Source: Herbiconiux sp. L3-i23
GTDB taxonomy: Bacteria > Actinomycetota > Actinomycetes > Actinomycetales > Microbacteriaceae
Length of the DNA: 64,000 nt
Direction of reading: 5' to 3'
Assembly (NCBI RefSeq): GCF_023734115.1
Contig: NZ_AP025737.1
Coordinates: forward strand, 1 to 64,000
In this document: positions 13,236-21,489 of the stretch, piece by piece
How positions within the stretch are numbered: the stretch's first letter is position 1
How the letters are laid out: each line of letters starts with the position of its first letter
The notes under the pieces: generated by a model
Databases searched by the model: none
Told to the model about the DNA's origin: nothing
What the model saw: the letters and a program-made list of their open reading frames with translations, nothing else
Made by a program: the position numbers and the translations under genes

Positions 13236-13775
13236 ATGACCTCGCACACCGCAGTCGCGACCCTTCACACCACGCAGGGCGACATCCGCATCAACCTCTT
13301 CGGCAACCACGCTCCCAAGACGGTGCAGAACTTCGTCGGACTCGCCACGGGAGCGATCGAGTGGACCGACCCGGCCACCGGCGACAAGCGCACCGACCCG
13401 CTGTACTCCGACATCGTCTTCCACCGCATCATCCCCGACTTCATGATCCAGGGCGGCGACCCGCTCGGGAACGGCACCGGCGGCCCCGGCTACGAGTTCA
13501 ACGACGAGATCCACCCCGAGCTCGACTTCACCGCGCCCTACGTGCTCGCCATGGCGAACGCGGGGACGTACGCCGGCAAGGGCACCAACGGATCCCAGTT
13601 CTTCATCACGACGGCGCCCACCACCTGGCTGCAGGGCAAGCACACCATCTTCGGTGTCGTCGCCGACGACGAGTCGAAGGCCGTCGTCGACAAGCTCGGC
13701 ACGGTGGCCACCGACGGACGCGACCGTCCGCTCGAGGAGCAGCGCCTCACGAGCATCGACATCACCGAGGCCTGA
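13236..13775 (+). CDS. ppiA: Peptidyl-prolyl cis-trans isomerase, cyclophilin type
   Basis: Cytoplasmic prolyl isomerase that assists protein folding. The 179-residue protein is a single cyclophilin domain: FHRIIPDFMIQGGDP carries the catalytic Arg, FITTAPTTWLQGKHTIFG is the active-site wall, and MANAGTYAGKGTNGSQFF is the central signature. No signal peptide, unlike secreted actinobacterial cyclophilins. The start appears leaderless. Neighbour of the rhomboid gene, which begins 3 bases after its stop, as in other actinobacterial origins. Confidence 0.93.
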   Translation: MTSHTAVATLHTTQGDIRINLFGNHAPKTVQNFVGLATGAIEWTDPATGDKRTDPLYSDIVFHRIIPDFMIQGGDPLGNGTGGPGYEFNDEIHPELDFTAPYVLAMANAGTYAGKGTNGSQFFITTAPTTWLQGKHTIFGVVADDESKAVVDKLGTVATDGRDRPLEEQRLTSIDITEA

Positions 13776-13778
13776 TCG

Positions 13779-14462
13779 GTGCCGAGCCAGGGCTCCAGTC
13801 GCGCCTGGCGGCGCTTCGTCACGGCCGTCGCCCCGTCGGCCACCAACGTGATCATCTCGGTCACCCTGCTCGTGTTCCTGGTGCAGCTGCTCCCGGGCAT
13901 CGGGTCGGCGGTGACCGCCGCACTGCTGTACTCGCCCGCGTACTCGGGGTTCCCCGGCTACCCGTTCGAGCCGTGGCGTCTCGTCACCGTCGCGCTGGTG
14001 CATTCGCCGCAGCAGCTGTTCCACATCTTCTTCAACATGCTCGCGCTGTGGATGTTCGGTCAGCAGCTCGAGACGATGCTCGGCAAGTGGCGCTTCCTCG
14101 CTCTCTACGTCATCTCGACGTTGGGCGGCTCGGTGGCGGTGCTGCTGCTGCAGGGCGGAAGCGTCGTAGGTGCCTCGGGGGCGATCTTCGGTCTTCTCGG
14201 CGCCTTCTTCGTCCTGGTGCGCAAGCTCGGGGGCAACACCACCGGGCTGCTCATCGTCATCGGTCTGAACCTCGCGATCGGCTTCTTCGTCGGGTCGATC
14301 TCCTGGCAGGCGCACGTCGGCGGCCTGGTGGCCGGCGCCATCGTGGGCATCATCTACTCACAGACCAGGCATCGCCGACTCCGCCCGCTGCAGGTCGGCC
14401 TGTTGGCCGGATTCTCGGTGATCCTCGTGATCGTGGGCGTCTATCCGGCCCTCATCTACTGA
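13779..14462 (+). CDS. Rhomboid-family intramembrane serine protease
   Basis: A 227-residue membrane protein with about six hydrophobic segments. The catalytic dyad is visible as Ser133 in GASGAIFG and His179 in QAHVGGLVAG; Asn86 in FFNMLALWMFG fits the oxyanion helix. Substrates are unknown. GTG start 3 bases after the ppiA stop, so the two genes are likely co-transcribed. Confidence 0.92.
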   Translation: MPSQGSSRAWRRFVTAVAPSATNVIISVTLLVFLVQLLPGIGSAVTAALLYSPAYSGFPGYPFEPWRLVTVALVHSPQQLFHIFFNMLALWMFGQQLETMLGKWRFLALYVISTLGGSVAVLLLQGGSVVGASGAIFGLLGAFFVLVRKLGGNTTGLLIVIGLNLAIGFFVGSISWQAHVGGLVAGAIVGIIYSQTRHRRLRPLQVGLLAGFSVILVIVGVYPALIY

Positions 14463-14468
14463 GCCCGG

Positions 14469-14489
14469 TTATCCACAGGACAATCCACA
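14469..14489 (+). promoter_or_regulatory. Perfect DnaA box with a degenerate partner
   Basis: TTATCCACA (14469-14477) is the exact E. coli-type consensus DnaA box; CAATCCACA (14481-14489) follows 3 bases later. They lie just behind the rhomboid gene, about 12.5 kb from oriC. DnaA binding here is inferred. Confidence 0.5.
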
Positions 14490-14500
14490 CTGTGCATAGA

Positions 14501-14516
14501 GTTACACCCGTGTAAC
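14501..14516. promoter_or_regulatory. Operator-like inverted repeat GTTACAC-CC-GTGTAAC
   Basis: Seven-base arms (14501-14507 and 14510-14516) around a CC centre, in the 134-base gap between the convergent rhomboid and crgA genes. It is not followed by a T-run. The binding factor is unknown. Confidence 0.4.
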
Positions 14517-14547
14517 TCCCTAGGGGCACCCGCATCCACCCGGGTAC

Positions 14548-14582
14548 GAAGAAGGGCCGGTGAACTTCACCGGCCCTTCTTC
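14548..14582. terminator. Bidirectional terminator between rhomboid gene and crgA
   Basis: A 17-bp arm GAAGAAGGGCCGGTGAA (14548-14564) pairs with its exact complement at 14566-14582, flanked by A/T ends, between convergent genes. It resembles the terminator behind pfkA in using a GAAGAAG/CTTCTTC outer stem. Confidence 0.85.
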
Positions 14583-14596
14583 ATGTCGTGTTGGGG

Positions 14597-14839
14597 TCAA
14601 CGCCACCTGGTGGTCATCAGGAAGCCGATGAAGGCGATGCCGAACCCGATCAGAATGTTCCAGCTCTCGAGCGAGGGGATCGGCCACGCGCCCTGGCTGA
14701 CGTAGAACACGATGACCCAGGCCAGGCCGAGGAGCATGAAGCCGAACATGAGCGGCTTGAACCAGACGGGGTTCGGAGCCCCCTCGCCGGAGCGCTCGTC
14801 GACGGGACGGTCGGAGGAGCGCAGCTTCACACGTGCCAT
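14597..14839 (-). CDS. crgA: Cell division protein CrgA
   Basis: Small inner-membrane septation protein that in actinobacteria interacts with FtsZ, FtsQ and penicillin-binding proteins. The 80-residue product has an N-terminal soluble part (MARVKLRSSDRPVDERSGEG), then two transmembrane segments (about 29-50 and 60-77) joined by SQGAWPIPSLESWN. Located in its usual place near the pknB cluster. Start chosen at ATG 14839; a longer same-strand frame upstream runs into the divergent sortase region. Confidence 0.9.
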   Translation of the reverse strand: MARVKLRSSDRPVDERSGEGAPNPVWFKPLMFGFMLLGLAWVIVFYVSQGAWPIPSLESWNILIGFGIAFIGFLMTTRWR

Positions 14840-14912
14840 GCGCGGGAGTCTATCAAAAGCGATCAGCGTGAATATCGGTGGAGCAGCGCGGAGACGGTGA
14901 AGCACGAGCACG

Positions 14913-14918
14913 TAGGAT
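14913..14918 (+). promoter_or_regulatory. Candidate -10 element of the leaderless sortase gene
   Basis: TAGGAT ends 6 bases before the GTG start at 14925, the same hexamer and spacing as at ppiA. No Shine-Dalgarno sequence separates it from the start. Confidence 0.5.
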
Positions 14919-14924
14919 CGCCTG

Positions 14925-15698
14925 GTGAGCAGGAGGAGAGCCGAGCCGCGTACGTCGCGGAGCATCTCGGCGGTGGGGGTCTTCGGCGAACTGCTCGTCA
15001 CCGCAGGGGTACTCGTGCTGCTGTTCCTCGGCTGGCAGCTGTGGTGGAACGACATGATCCTCGCCGGCTCGCAGACCTCCGCCGCGCAGGAGCAGAGTCG
15101 AGAGTGGAACGATCGGGTCGAGCCCGCTCCGGTGCCGAGTGCGAGCGCCGCGACCGAGGGAGCGCCCGTCGACTTCGGTGACCCCCTCGTCGCCGAGGAG
15201 CCGGGCCACGGCGACGTCATCGCGAATCTCTACGTGCCACGATTCGGCGAGGACTACGTGCGCACCATCGCGCAGGGCACCAGCACCGACGTCCTGAACA
15301 GCACCCGGCTCGGTATCGGGCACTACGAGGGAACCCAGATGCCCGGTGCCGTCGGCAACTTCGCCATCGCGGCTCACCGCAGCGCCTACGGCGGCGGTAT
15401 GCACCTCATCAACGAGTTCCGTCTCGGCGACCCCATCTACGTCGAGACTCCCGACGGCTGGTACACCTACCGCTTCACGAACCTCGAGTACGTCCTTCCC
15501 TCCGCGGTCAGCGTGCTCGACCAGGTGCCGAAGAACCCGGGCATCGCGGCAGGCGATCGCATCATCACGCTGACGAGCTGCAACCCGCTGTACTCGACCA
15601 ACGAGCGGATCATCGCCTATGGCGTCCTCGACTCGTGGCAGCCGCGATCGGCCGGCGCTCCCGCCGAGCTGTCCGCGCAGATCGCCGAGGAGGGCTGA
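14925..15698 (+). CDS. Class E sortase
   Basis: Membrane-anchored transpeptidase that attaches secreted proteins to the cell wall. The 257-residue protein has an N-terminal transmembrane anchor (about residues 18-38) and a sortase domain with catalytic His151 (AIAAHRSAYGG), Cys219 (TLTSCNPLYS) and Arg228 (NERIIAYG). Class E is the housekeeping type in high-GC actinobacteria. GTG start. Its stop overlaps the next ATG by one base. Confidence 0.92.
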   Translation: MSRRRAEPRTSRSISAVGVFGELLVTAGVLVLLFLGWQLWWNDMILAGSQTSAAQEQSREWNDRVEPAPVPSASAATEGAPVDFGDPLVAEEPGHGDVIANLYVPRFGEDYVRTIAQGTSTDVLNSTRLGIGHYEGTQMPGAVGNFAIAAHRSAYGGGMHLINEFRLGDPIYVETPDGWYTYRFTNLEYVLPSAVSVLDQVPKNPGIAAGDRIITLTSCNPLYSTNERIIAYGVLDSWQPRSAGAPAELSAQIAEEG

Positions 15699-15877
15699 TG
15701 TACGCCGCACTCTGGAGGGTCCTGCCGGGGCCCTGGTGGGTTCGTGCACTGATCCTGCTCGTCCTCCTCGCCGCCCTGCTCTTCGTCCTCGCGACCTGGG
15801 TCTTCCCCTGGGTCGACACGATGCTGAACCCGCAGGAAGTGACGGTGGGCAGTACCAGCGCTGGAGGTGCGCGATGA
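15698..15877 (+). CDS. Small membrane protein (59 residues), unknown function
   Basis: ATG overlaps the sortase stop (TGATG), and its own stop overlaps the pabA start by four bases (ATGA), so it is translationally coupled on both sides. It begins MYAALWRVLPGPWWVRALIL and has one strong hydrophobic helix (about residues 15-40), then a short polar tail. No family is recognised; the tight coupling argues that it is real. Confidence 0.75.
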   Translation: MYAALWRVLPGPWWVRALILLVLLAALLFVLATWVFPWVDTMLNPQEVTVGSTSAGGAR

Positions 15878-16518
15878 CCCGGATCCTCGTGATCGACAAC
15901 TACGACAGCTTCGTCTACACGTTGAACGGCTACCTGCAGCAACTCGGAGCCGAGACCGACGTCGTGCGCAACGACGCCATACAGGAATCGGACCTGCAGG
16001 AGACGCTCGCCGAGTACGACGGGGTCCTCGTCTCACCCGGTCCGGGCAAGCCCGGCGACGCCGGTGTCTCGATCGCCGCGGTGCACGCGGCCATCGAGAG
16101 CGGTCAGCCGTTGCTCGGAGTGTGCCTCGGCCACCAGGCGATCGCCGAGGCGCTCGGTGGCGTCGTCACCAACGCCGAAGAGCTGATGCACGGTAAGACC
16201 TCGAAGGTCGAGCACGACGGCAGCGACTTCTACGACGGCGTACCGCAGCCGTTCACCGCGACCCGCTATCACTCGCTCGCCGTCGTGGACGGCACCGTGC
16301 CGTCGGACCTCGAGGTCACCTCGCGTACGACCGGCGGCGTGATCATGGGTCTGCAGCACGTCGAGCGACCGGTCTTCGGAGTGCAGTTCCACCCCGAGTC
16401 GGTGCTGACCGAGGGCGGCTACCGGATGCTCGGCAACTGGCTCGGTGTCGTCGGACTCGACAGCGCGCGAGAGCGCGCGAAGTCGCTCAACCCGCTGATC
16501 ACCGCTCGCACCGACTGA
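15874..16518 (+). CDS. pabA: Anthranilate/aminodeoxychorismate synthase, glutaminase subunit
   Basis: Class I glutamine amidotransferase that supplies ammonia to a chorismate-using partner (TrpE or PabB), which is not in the window. The 214-residue protein starts MTRILVIDNYDSFVYTLNGY; the catalytic Cys is in LLGVCLGHQAIAE and the His-Glu pair in VQFHPESVLTE. ATG at 15874 has GGAGG at 15862-15866. Found near pknB in many actinobacteria, where it is annotated trpG or pabA; which pathway it serves cannot be told here. Confidence 0.9.
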   Translation: MTRILVIDNYDSFVYTLNGYLQQLGAETDVVRNDAIQESDLQETLAEYDGVLVSPGPGKPGDAGVSIAAVHAAIESGQPLLGVCLGHQAIAEALGGVVTNAEELMHGKTSKVEHDGSDFYDGVPQPFTATRYHSLAVVDGTVPSDLEVTSRTTGGVIMGLQHVERPVFGVQFHPESVLTEGGYRMLGNWLGVVGLDSARERAKSLNPLITARTD

Positions 16519-16558
16519 TCGAGCCGCGGCGTCCCGGATGGGATGCGCGGACGGACGA

Positions 16559-18298
16559 TCAGGTTCCGTCGCAGTAGTCGATGACGATCTCGGAGCCCTG
16601 CGGCACCGTTCCCGGGGGCATCGACTGGGTCACGACGATGTCGCTCTGCGGTCCGCAGCCGCCGGTGCGTCCGATCGTCACCCGCAGACCCAGCTCGGGA
16701 CCTTCGAGGATTCCGCGCGCCTCGGCGATGGTGAGATTGCGCACGTCGGGGAGTTCGACGACCCCGTCGGAGACGATCAGGTTCACCGTGGATCCCTCGC
16801 CGAGCTGCGTGCCGGCAGGCGGGTCGCTGCTGATGACGACGTCGTTCGCGTAGGTCGGTGAATGCTGCCGGGTGATCGACCCGACGGTGAAGCCCTGCGC
16901 GGTCAGCGCCTCCTGCGCCCCGGCGAGGCCGGTGTTCTCCACATCCGGCACGGCTGCCTGCGCGATCCCGCTCGACACGTACACGTCGACGGAGTCGCCC
17001 TGCGCGAGTCGCGTGCCGGCGGGCGGATCGGTGCGGATCACCTGACCCTCTGCGATGGTCGGACTCGTCTCGGTGTGCTGGCTGACGACGAGATCGAGGT
17101 CTCGCAGCGCTTCAGCCGCACTGTCATAGGTGGCGCCGGTGAGGTCGGGCACTTCGCGGGCGACGTCGACCACCTGCTGGGTAGGCGAGAGGCTGACGAC
17201 CCAGAAGACCACGGCGGCGACGATGACGATCACGGCGAGGATGCCGGACCAGATCCAGACCGCAGGAGGCCGGTTCTGGGTGCGGACGATCGTGTAGTCA
17301 TCGGCCGCGAGCTGCTTCATCGCGGTCGAGGCCCCGAGGGTGTCGCTCGGTGCGGCGCCGAACAGCGTCGCACCGAAGTCCGGCTCGGGCAGCTTCTTCT
17401 GGGGGATCCGGCCCGACGCGGCCGTCTGGACGTCGTCGCGGAACTCGGCCGCGCTCTGGTAGCGCTCGTTGCGATCCTTGGTGAGCGCCCGCAGCACGAC
17501 GGCGTCGAGGGCGGGGGAGATCTTGGGGTTGATCGAGCTCGGCACGGGCGGCTGCTCGCTCACGTGCTGGTAGGCGACGGCGACTGCGGTGTCGCCGCGG
17601 AACGGCGCCCGACCGGTGAGCATCTCGAAAAGGACGATGCCGGTCGAGTAGAGGTCGGTGCGGGCGTCGACGGACTCGCCGCGCGCCTGCTCCGGCGAGA
17701 AGTACTGGGCGGTGCCGAGGATCGCGGTGGTCTGGGCGACAGTTGCCGACGAGTCGGAGATGGCTCGGGCGATGCCGAAGTCCATCACCTTCACCTGGCC
17801 GTTGCGGGTGATCATGATGTTGCCGGGCTTGATGTCGCGGTGAACGACGCCGGCACGGTGGGAGTACTCGAGTGCGGTGAGGATGCCCTCGACGATGTGC
17901 GTCGCCTCGGCGGGCTCGAGCGGGCCCATCGAGATGATGTCCTTCACCATCTTGCCGTCGACGTACTCCATCACGATGAAGGGCACTTGGGTCTCGACCC
18001 CGCGCTCGTCGAGGACGATCTCCTCGCCGGCGTCGAAGACCCGGACGATCGTCGGGTGAGCCATGCGGGCCGCCGACTGCGCCTCCTGGCGGAAGCGCAC
18101 GCGGAAGGCCGGGTCGGAGGCCAAGGACGAGCGCAGCAGCTTGATGGCGACGGTGCGTCCGAGGCGTGTGTCGGTGCCGAGGTGGACGTCGGCCATGCCG
18201 CCGCGACCGATCAGCGAACCGACCTGGTAGCGGCCGGCGAGGAGCCGACGGCCGTCGGTCGTCTTCGGTTTCTCGGTGGGACCCGTCGAGGTCGCCAT
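16559..18298 (-). CDS. pknB: Serine/threonine protein kinase PknB with PASTA domains
   Basis: Transmembrane kinase that couples sensing of peptidoglycan fragments to growth and division. The 579-residue protein has an N-terminal kinase domain (Gly loop IGRGGMADV, VAIKLL lysine, VHRDIKPGN catalytic loop, DFGIARA), a juxtamembrane linker, one transmembrane segment (about residues 345-370) and three extracytoplasmic PASTA repeats beginning VPDLTG, VPDVEN and LPDVRN. Last gene of the reverse-strand operon; its ATG overlaps the pknA stop (ATGA). Confidence 0.95.
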   Translation of the reverse strand: MATSTGPTEKPKTTDGRRLLAGRYQVGSLIGRGGMADVHLGTDTRLGRTVAIKLLRSSLASDPAFRVRFRQEAQSAARMAHPTIVRVFDAGEEIVLDERGVETQVPFIVMEYVDGKMVKDIISMGPLEPAEATHIVEGILTALEYSHRAGVVHRDIKPGNIMITRNGQVKVMDFGIARAISDSSATVAQTTAILGTAQYFSPEQARGESVDARTDLYSTGIVLFEMLTGRAPFRGDTAVAVAYQHVSEQPPVPSSINPKISPALDAVVLRALTKDRNERYQSAAEFRDDVQTAASGRIPQKKLPEPDFGATLFGAAPSDTLGASTAMKQLAADDYTIVRTQNRPPAVWIWSGILAVIVIVAAVVFWVVSLSPTQQVVDVAREVPDLTGATYDSAAEALRDLDLVVSQHTETSPTIAEGQVIRTDPPAGTRLAQGDSVDVYVSSGIAQAAVPDVENTGLAGAQEALTAQGFTVGSITRQHSPTYANDVVISSDPPAGTQLGEGSTVNLIVSDGVVELPDVRNLTIAEARGILEGPELGLRVTIGRTGGCGPQSDIVVTQSMPPGTVPQGSEIVIDYCDGT

Positions 18299-20025
18299 CA
18301 GTTACCGTCCGTCGGCTCGGGGTTTGGAGCCGCCTGGACCTGGACGGTGAGCACACCGGAGTCGGGCGAGTTCCGCGATCCGCAATAGGCCACGTACGAC
18401 ACGGTGATCGGCCCGGTCGCGCCGGCGGTCACGTTGATCGAGGTGACATCGGCGCCGACGTTCTGGGTGCCGCTGTTCGGCACCCCGCTCACCGACACCC
18501 CGTACCCGGAGCGGCTGCCGCTCGGGCACGAGTTGAAGGCCGGCCAGCTCACCGGGAAGGTGGCGTTGGCGGCGACCGTCGAGTTCGGCGTGGTAGGCGC
18601 GTTCGGGGCGGGGATCTCCGCAACCGGTGCGTAATAGGTGACCGTGATGACCGTGCCCTTGGGCAGGTTGCCGGTGGGGTTCACCGAGTAGACGATGCCG
18701 ACCTCGTCATCGGAGGTCGCCGCGTTGCCCTCGGTCAGCTCGACGCCGAGGCCGAGACCCTCGAGCGCGGCCTGCACGTCGCCGAAGGGGCGACCGGTGT
18801 AGTCGCCCTGATTCACGGTGACCGTGTTGCTTGTCTGCGTGGGCGTCGGTGTCGGCGTGGTGGGCCTCGCGCTGGTGGGCGGAGGGGAGCTGGTGGACGG
18901 GGTGTTGCCGCCGCCGTTGTTGTTCAGCGAGGTGATCAGGAACCCGATCAGCACGATGCCGAGCACCACGATGATCCCGATGAGCGGCCAGGTCCACGGG
19001 CTGCGCTTGCGCGGGGCGTCGCCGTCGGGGTTCTCACCGTCGGCAGCGGCCGCCGCGGCTCCGGCGCCTGCCGCGGCGGAGGGGAGGACCGTGGTCGCCT
19101 GCGTGGGCGCACCCTGGGCGGGGAAGAGCTGCGTCGCCGCCTCGGTGGGCGGGGTCGCCGCCCCGTGCGGCAGGATCGCCGGCACCGCGGCCGCGGCAGC
19201 CGCGACGTCGCCGCGGCGCAGCGCCTGAGCGGCGCGTGCCAGGTTCGCTGCGGAAGCGGGACGGTCGGACGGGCTCTTGGCGATGCACGCGTAGACGAGG
19301 TTCCGTACCGGCTCCGCGATGGTCAGCGGCAGCTCGGGCGGCGTCTCGTTGATCTGCGCCATCGCGATGGCGACCTGCGATTCGCCCGTGAAGGGGCGGC
19401 GTCCGGCGAGGGCCTCGTAGGCGACGATGCCGAGGGAGTAGATGTCCGTCGCGGGCGAGGCCGGGTGTCCGCTGGCCTGCTCGGGCGAGAGGTACTGGAC
19501 CGTGCCCATCACCTGACCGGTCGCGGTGAGCGGGACCTGGTCGGCGATGCGGGCGATGCCGAAGTCGGTGATCTTGACACGCCCATCGGGCGTGATCAGG
19601 AGGTTTCCGGGCTTGATGTCGCGGTGCACCAGACCGGCCGCGTGGGCCGCCTGCAGGGCGGAAGCCGTCTGCGCGACGATGTCGAGCACCTTGCCCGTGG
19701 GCAGGGTGTGCTCGCGCTCGAGGATGGTCGAGAGTGCCTCGCCGGGGACGAGCTCCATCACGAGGTAGGCGCTGCCCTCCTCCTCGCCGTAGTCGTAGAC
19801 GTTGGCGATGCCCTCGTGGTTGACGAGCGCGGCGTGACGGGCCTCAGCGCGGAAGCGCTCGAGGAACCCGGGATCGCCGAGGTACTCGTCCTTCAGGATC
19901 TTGATGGCGACGGTGCGCCCGATGACGAGGTCGGTGGCCTCCCAGACCTCGCCCATGCCGCCGATGGCGATCCTGCTGGCGAGTTGGTACCGAGAACCGA
20001 AGGTGAGCCCAGCTGCAGGTCTCAT
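18298..20025 (-). CDS. pknA: Serine/threonine protein kinase PknA
   Basis: Second essential-type kinase of the cell-shape operon. The 575-residue protein has a kinase domain (IAIGGMGEVW, VAIKILKDEY, VHRDIKPGNLLI, DFGIARI), an Ala/Pro-rich linker, a transmembrane helix (WTWPLIGIIVVLGIVLIGF) and an extracytoplasmic part of about 190 residues: a Thr/Pro linker, one PASTA-like unit (TGRPFGDVQAALEGLGLG) and a further Ser/Gly/Val-rich domain with two Cys. Mycobacterial PknA lacks PASTA repeats, so this sensor region is distinctive. Overlaps pbpA by four bases. Confidence 0.93.
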   Translation of the reverse strand: MRPAAGLTFGSRYQLASRIAIGGMGEVWEATDLVIGRTVAIKILKDEYLGDPGFLERFRAEARHAALVNHEGIANVYDYGEEEGSAYLVMELVPGEALSTILEREHTLPTGKVLDIVAQTASALQAAHAAGLVHRDIKPGNLLITPDGRVKITDFGIARIADQVPLTATGQVMGTVQYLSPEQASGHPASPATDIYSLGIVAYEALAGRRPFTGESQVAIAMAQINETPPELPLTIAEPVRNLVYACIAKSPSDRPASAANLARAAQALRRGDVAAAAAAVPAILPHGAATPPTEAATQLFPAQGAPTQATTVLPSAAAGAGAAAAAADGENPDGDAPRKRSPWTWPLIGIIVVLGIVLIGFLITSLNNNGGGNTPSTSSPPPTSARPTTPTPTPTQTSNTVTVNQGDYTGRPFGDVQAALEGLGLGVELTEGNAATSDDEVGIVYSVNPTGNLPKGTVITVTYYAPVAEIPAPNAPTTPNSTVAANATFPVSWPAFNSCPSGSRSGYGVSVSGVPNSGTQNVGADVTSINVTAGATGPITVSYVAYCGSRNSPDSGVLTVQVQAAPNPEPTDGN

Positions 20026-21476
20026 TTGTTCAGCACCGCCTCCATGACTGCCTTCGCGATCGGCGCGGCAACCAGGTTGCCGTAGCCCGTCTGCCCCAAA
20101 CCGCCACCGTTCTCGACCACGACCGCTACAGCCACTCGGGGGTTGTCAGCGGGGGCGAACCCGGTGAACCACAAGGTGTAAGGATCGTCCTCACCGTTCT
20201 CAGCGGTCCCCGTCTTACCTGCCACGCTGACCCCGCCTATTCTTGCATTACTGGCCGCGCCGTTCTCGACGCCGTTGACCATCATCTGGGTCAACGTTGC
20301 AGAGGTGTTATCACTGATCGCCCGCGAGAACTCCGTCGGCTCCAGCTGTTGCCGGACCGACAGATCGGGGGCGAGGATCTGCTCGATGAGAGTGGGCCGC
20401 ATGACCACTCCTCCGTTCGCGATTCCGGCGGAAACCATCGCCATCTGCATGGGCGTGGCGCGGTCGTCGCCCTGGCCGAAGGCCGAGAGCGCGGTCTGTG
20501 CATCGTCGAGTCCACGGGGGTAGGAGCTCGGGGTGACCGACATGGGCACGTCGAGTTCCTGACCGAAGCCGTAGGCGCGTGCCATGTCTCCGATGGCCTG
20601 CTCGCCGAGCTCGACGCCGAGCTCCGCGAACGGGATGTTGCAGGACAGTCGCAGTGCGGTCGCGATGGTCGCGGTGGAGCCGCCGCCGCACGAGCCGCCC
20701 TCGGAGTTGTTCACGAGCGAGTTGCTACCGGGCAGCTGGTAGGTGCTGGGGTTCGGGAACTCGCTGTCGGGCGTGTAGCGGCCGCTCTCGAGTGCGGCCG
20801 ACGTGACGACGAGCTTGAAGACCGATCCGGGCGGATTGAGGCTTCCGCCGATGGCCCGGTTCTGCAGCGGCTCGGCGGGGTCGTCGAGCAGTGCCTGGTA
20901 GGTCGCCTCCGCTTGGCCGGTGTCGTGCACCGAGAGCAGGTTCGGGTCGAAGCCGGGCTTGGAGACCAGGGCCAGGATGGCGCCGGTGGCCGGGTCGAGG
21001 GCGACGACCGCGCCCTGCTGGTCGCCGAGCGCGTCGTATGCGGCCTGCTGGACAGCGGGGTCGATGGTCAGCTCGACGGTGTCGCCGACGGGTTCCTGGC
21101 CGGTGACGACGCGGTTGATCTGGTCGAAGAACTGCGAGCCGGCGCTGCCGCTCAGGTCCTCGTTCAGCGCGCCCTCGATGCCCGTCGGCTGGCCGCCGAG
21201 GGTGAGGTAGCCGGTGACCGACGAGTAGAGGTCGCCCTGCGGGTAGGTGCGCAGGAACTTGTACTCGTCGTCGACCGGCACCGACTCGGCGATCGGCTGA
21301 CCGTCGACGAGGATCGGACCGCGCTGGGCCGAGTAGCTCTCGTACAAGGTGCGGACGTTGCGGGGGTCGTTGTCGAGGGCGTCGACCTGGACGACCTGGA
21401 TGATCGAAGTCGAGGTGAGCAGGGCGACGAACATCAGGACCACGAGGATGCTGACGCGCTTCAGTTCGCGGTTCAT
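20022..21476 (-). CDS. pbpA: Penicillin-binding transpeptidase PbpA
   Basis: Class B penicillin-binding protein that cross-links peptidoglycan; 484 residues with an N-terminal membrane anchor (about 8-30). The active-site serine is Ser218 in the SxxK motif PPGSVFKLV, the SxN motif is SCN at 278-280, and KTG is in VAGKTGTAENG. Lies downstream of rodA by 13 bases. RodA and PbpA are expected to act as a glycan polymerase/transpeptidase pair. Confidence 0.95.
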   Translation of the reverse strand: MNRELKRVSILVVLMFVALLTSTSIIQVVQVDALDNDPRNVRTLYESYSAQRGPILVDGQPIAESVPVDDEYKFLRTYPQGDLYSSVTGYLTLGGQPTGIEGALNEDLSGSAGSQFFDQINRVVTGQEPVGDTVELTIDPAVQQAAYDALGDQQGAVVALDPATGAILALVSKPGFDPNLLSVHDTGQAEATYQALLDDPAEPLQNRAIGGSLNPPGSVFKLVVTSAALESGRYTPDSEFPNPSTYQLPGSNSLVNNSEGGSCGGGSTATIATALRLSCNIPFAELGVELGEQAIGDMARAYGFGQELDVPMSVTPSSYPRGLDDAQTALSAFGQGDDRATPMQMAMVSAGIANGGVVMRPTLIEQILAPDLSVRQQLEPTEFSRAISDNTSATLTQMMVNGVENGAASNARIGGVSVAGKTGTAENGEDDPYTLWFTGFAPADNPRVAVAVVVENGGGLGQTGYGNLVAAPIAKAVMEAVLNK

Positions 21477-21489
21477 CGTGCACCCCCGC

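Noticed and set aside
13137-14315. Upstream extension of the reverse-strand membrane-protein gene to 586 codons
   Set aside because: The extension lies opposite ppiA and the rhomboid gene. The protein-like part begins at the ATG at 13136, which has its own ribosome site.
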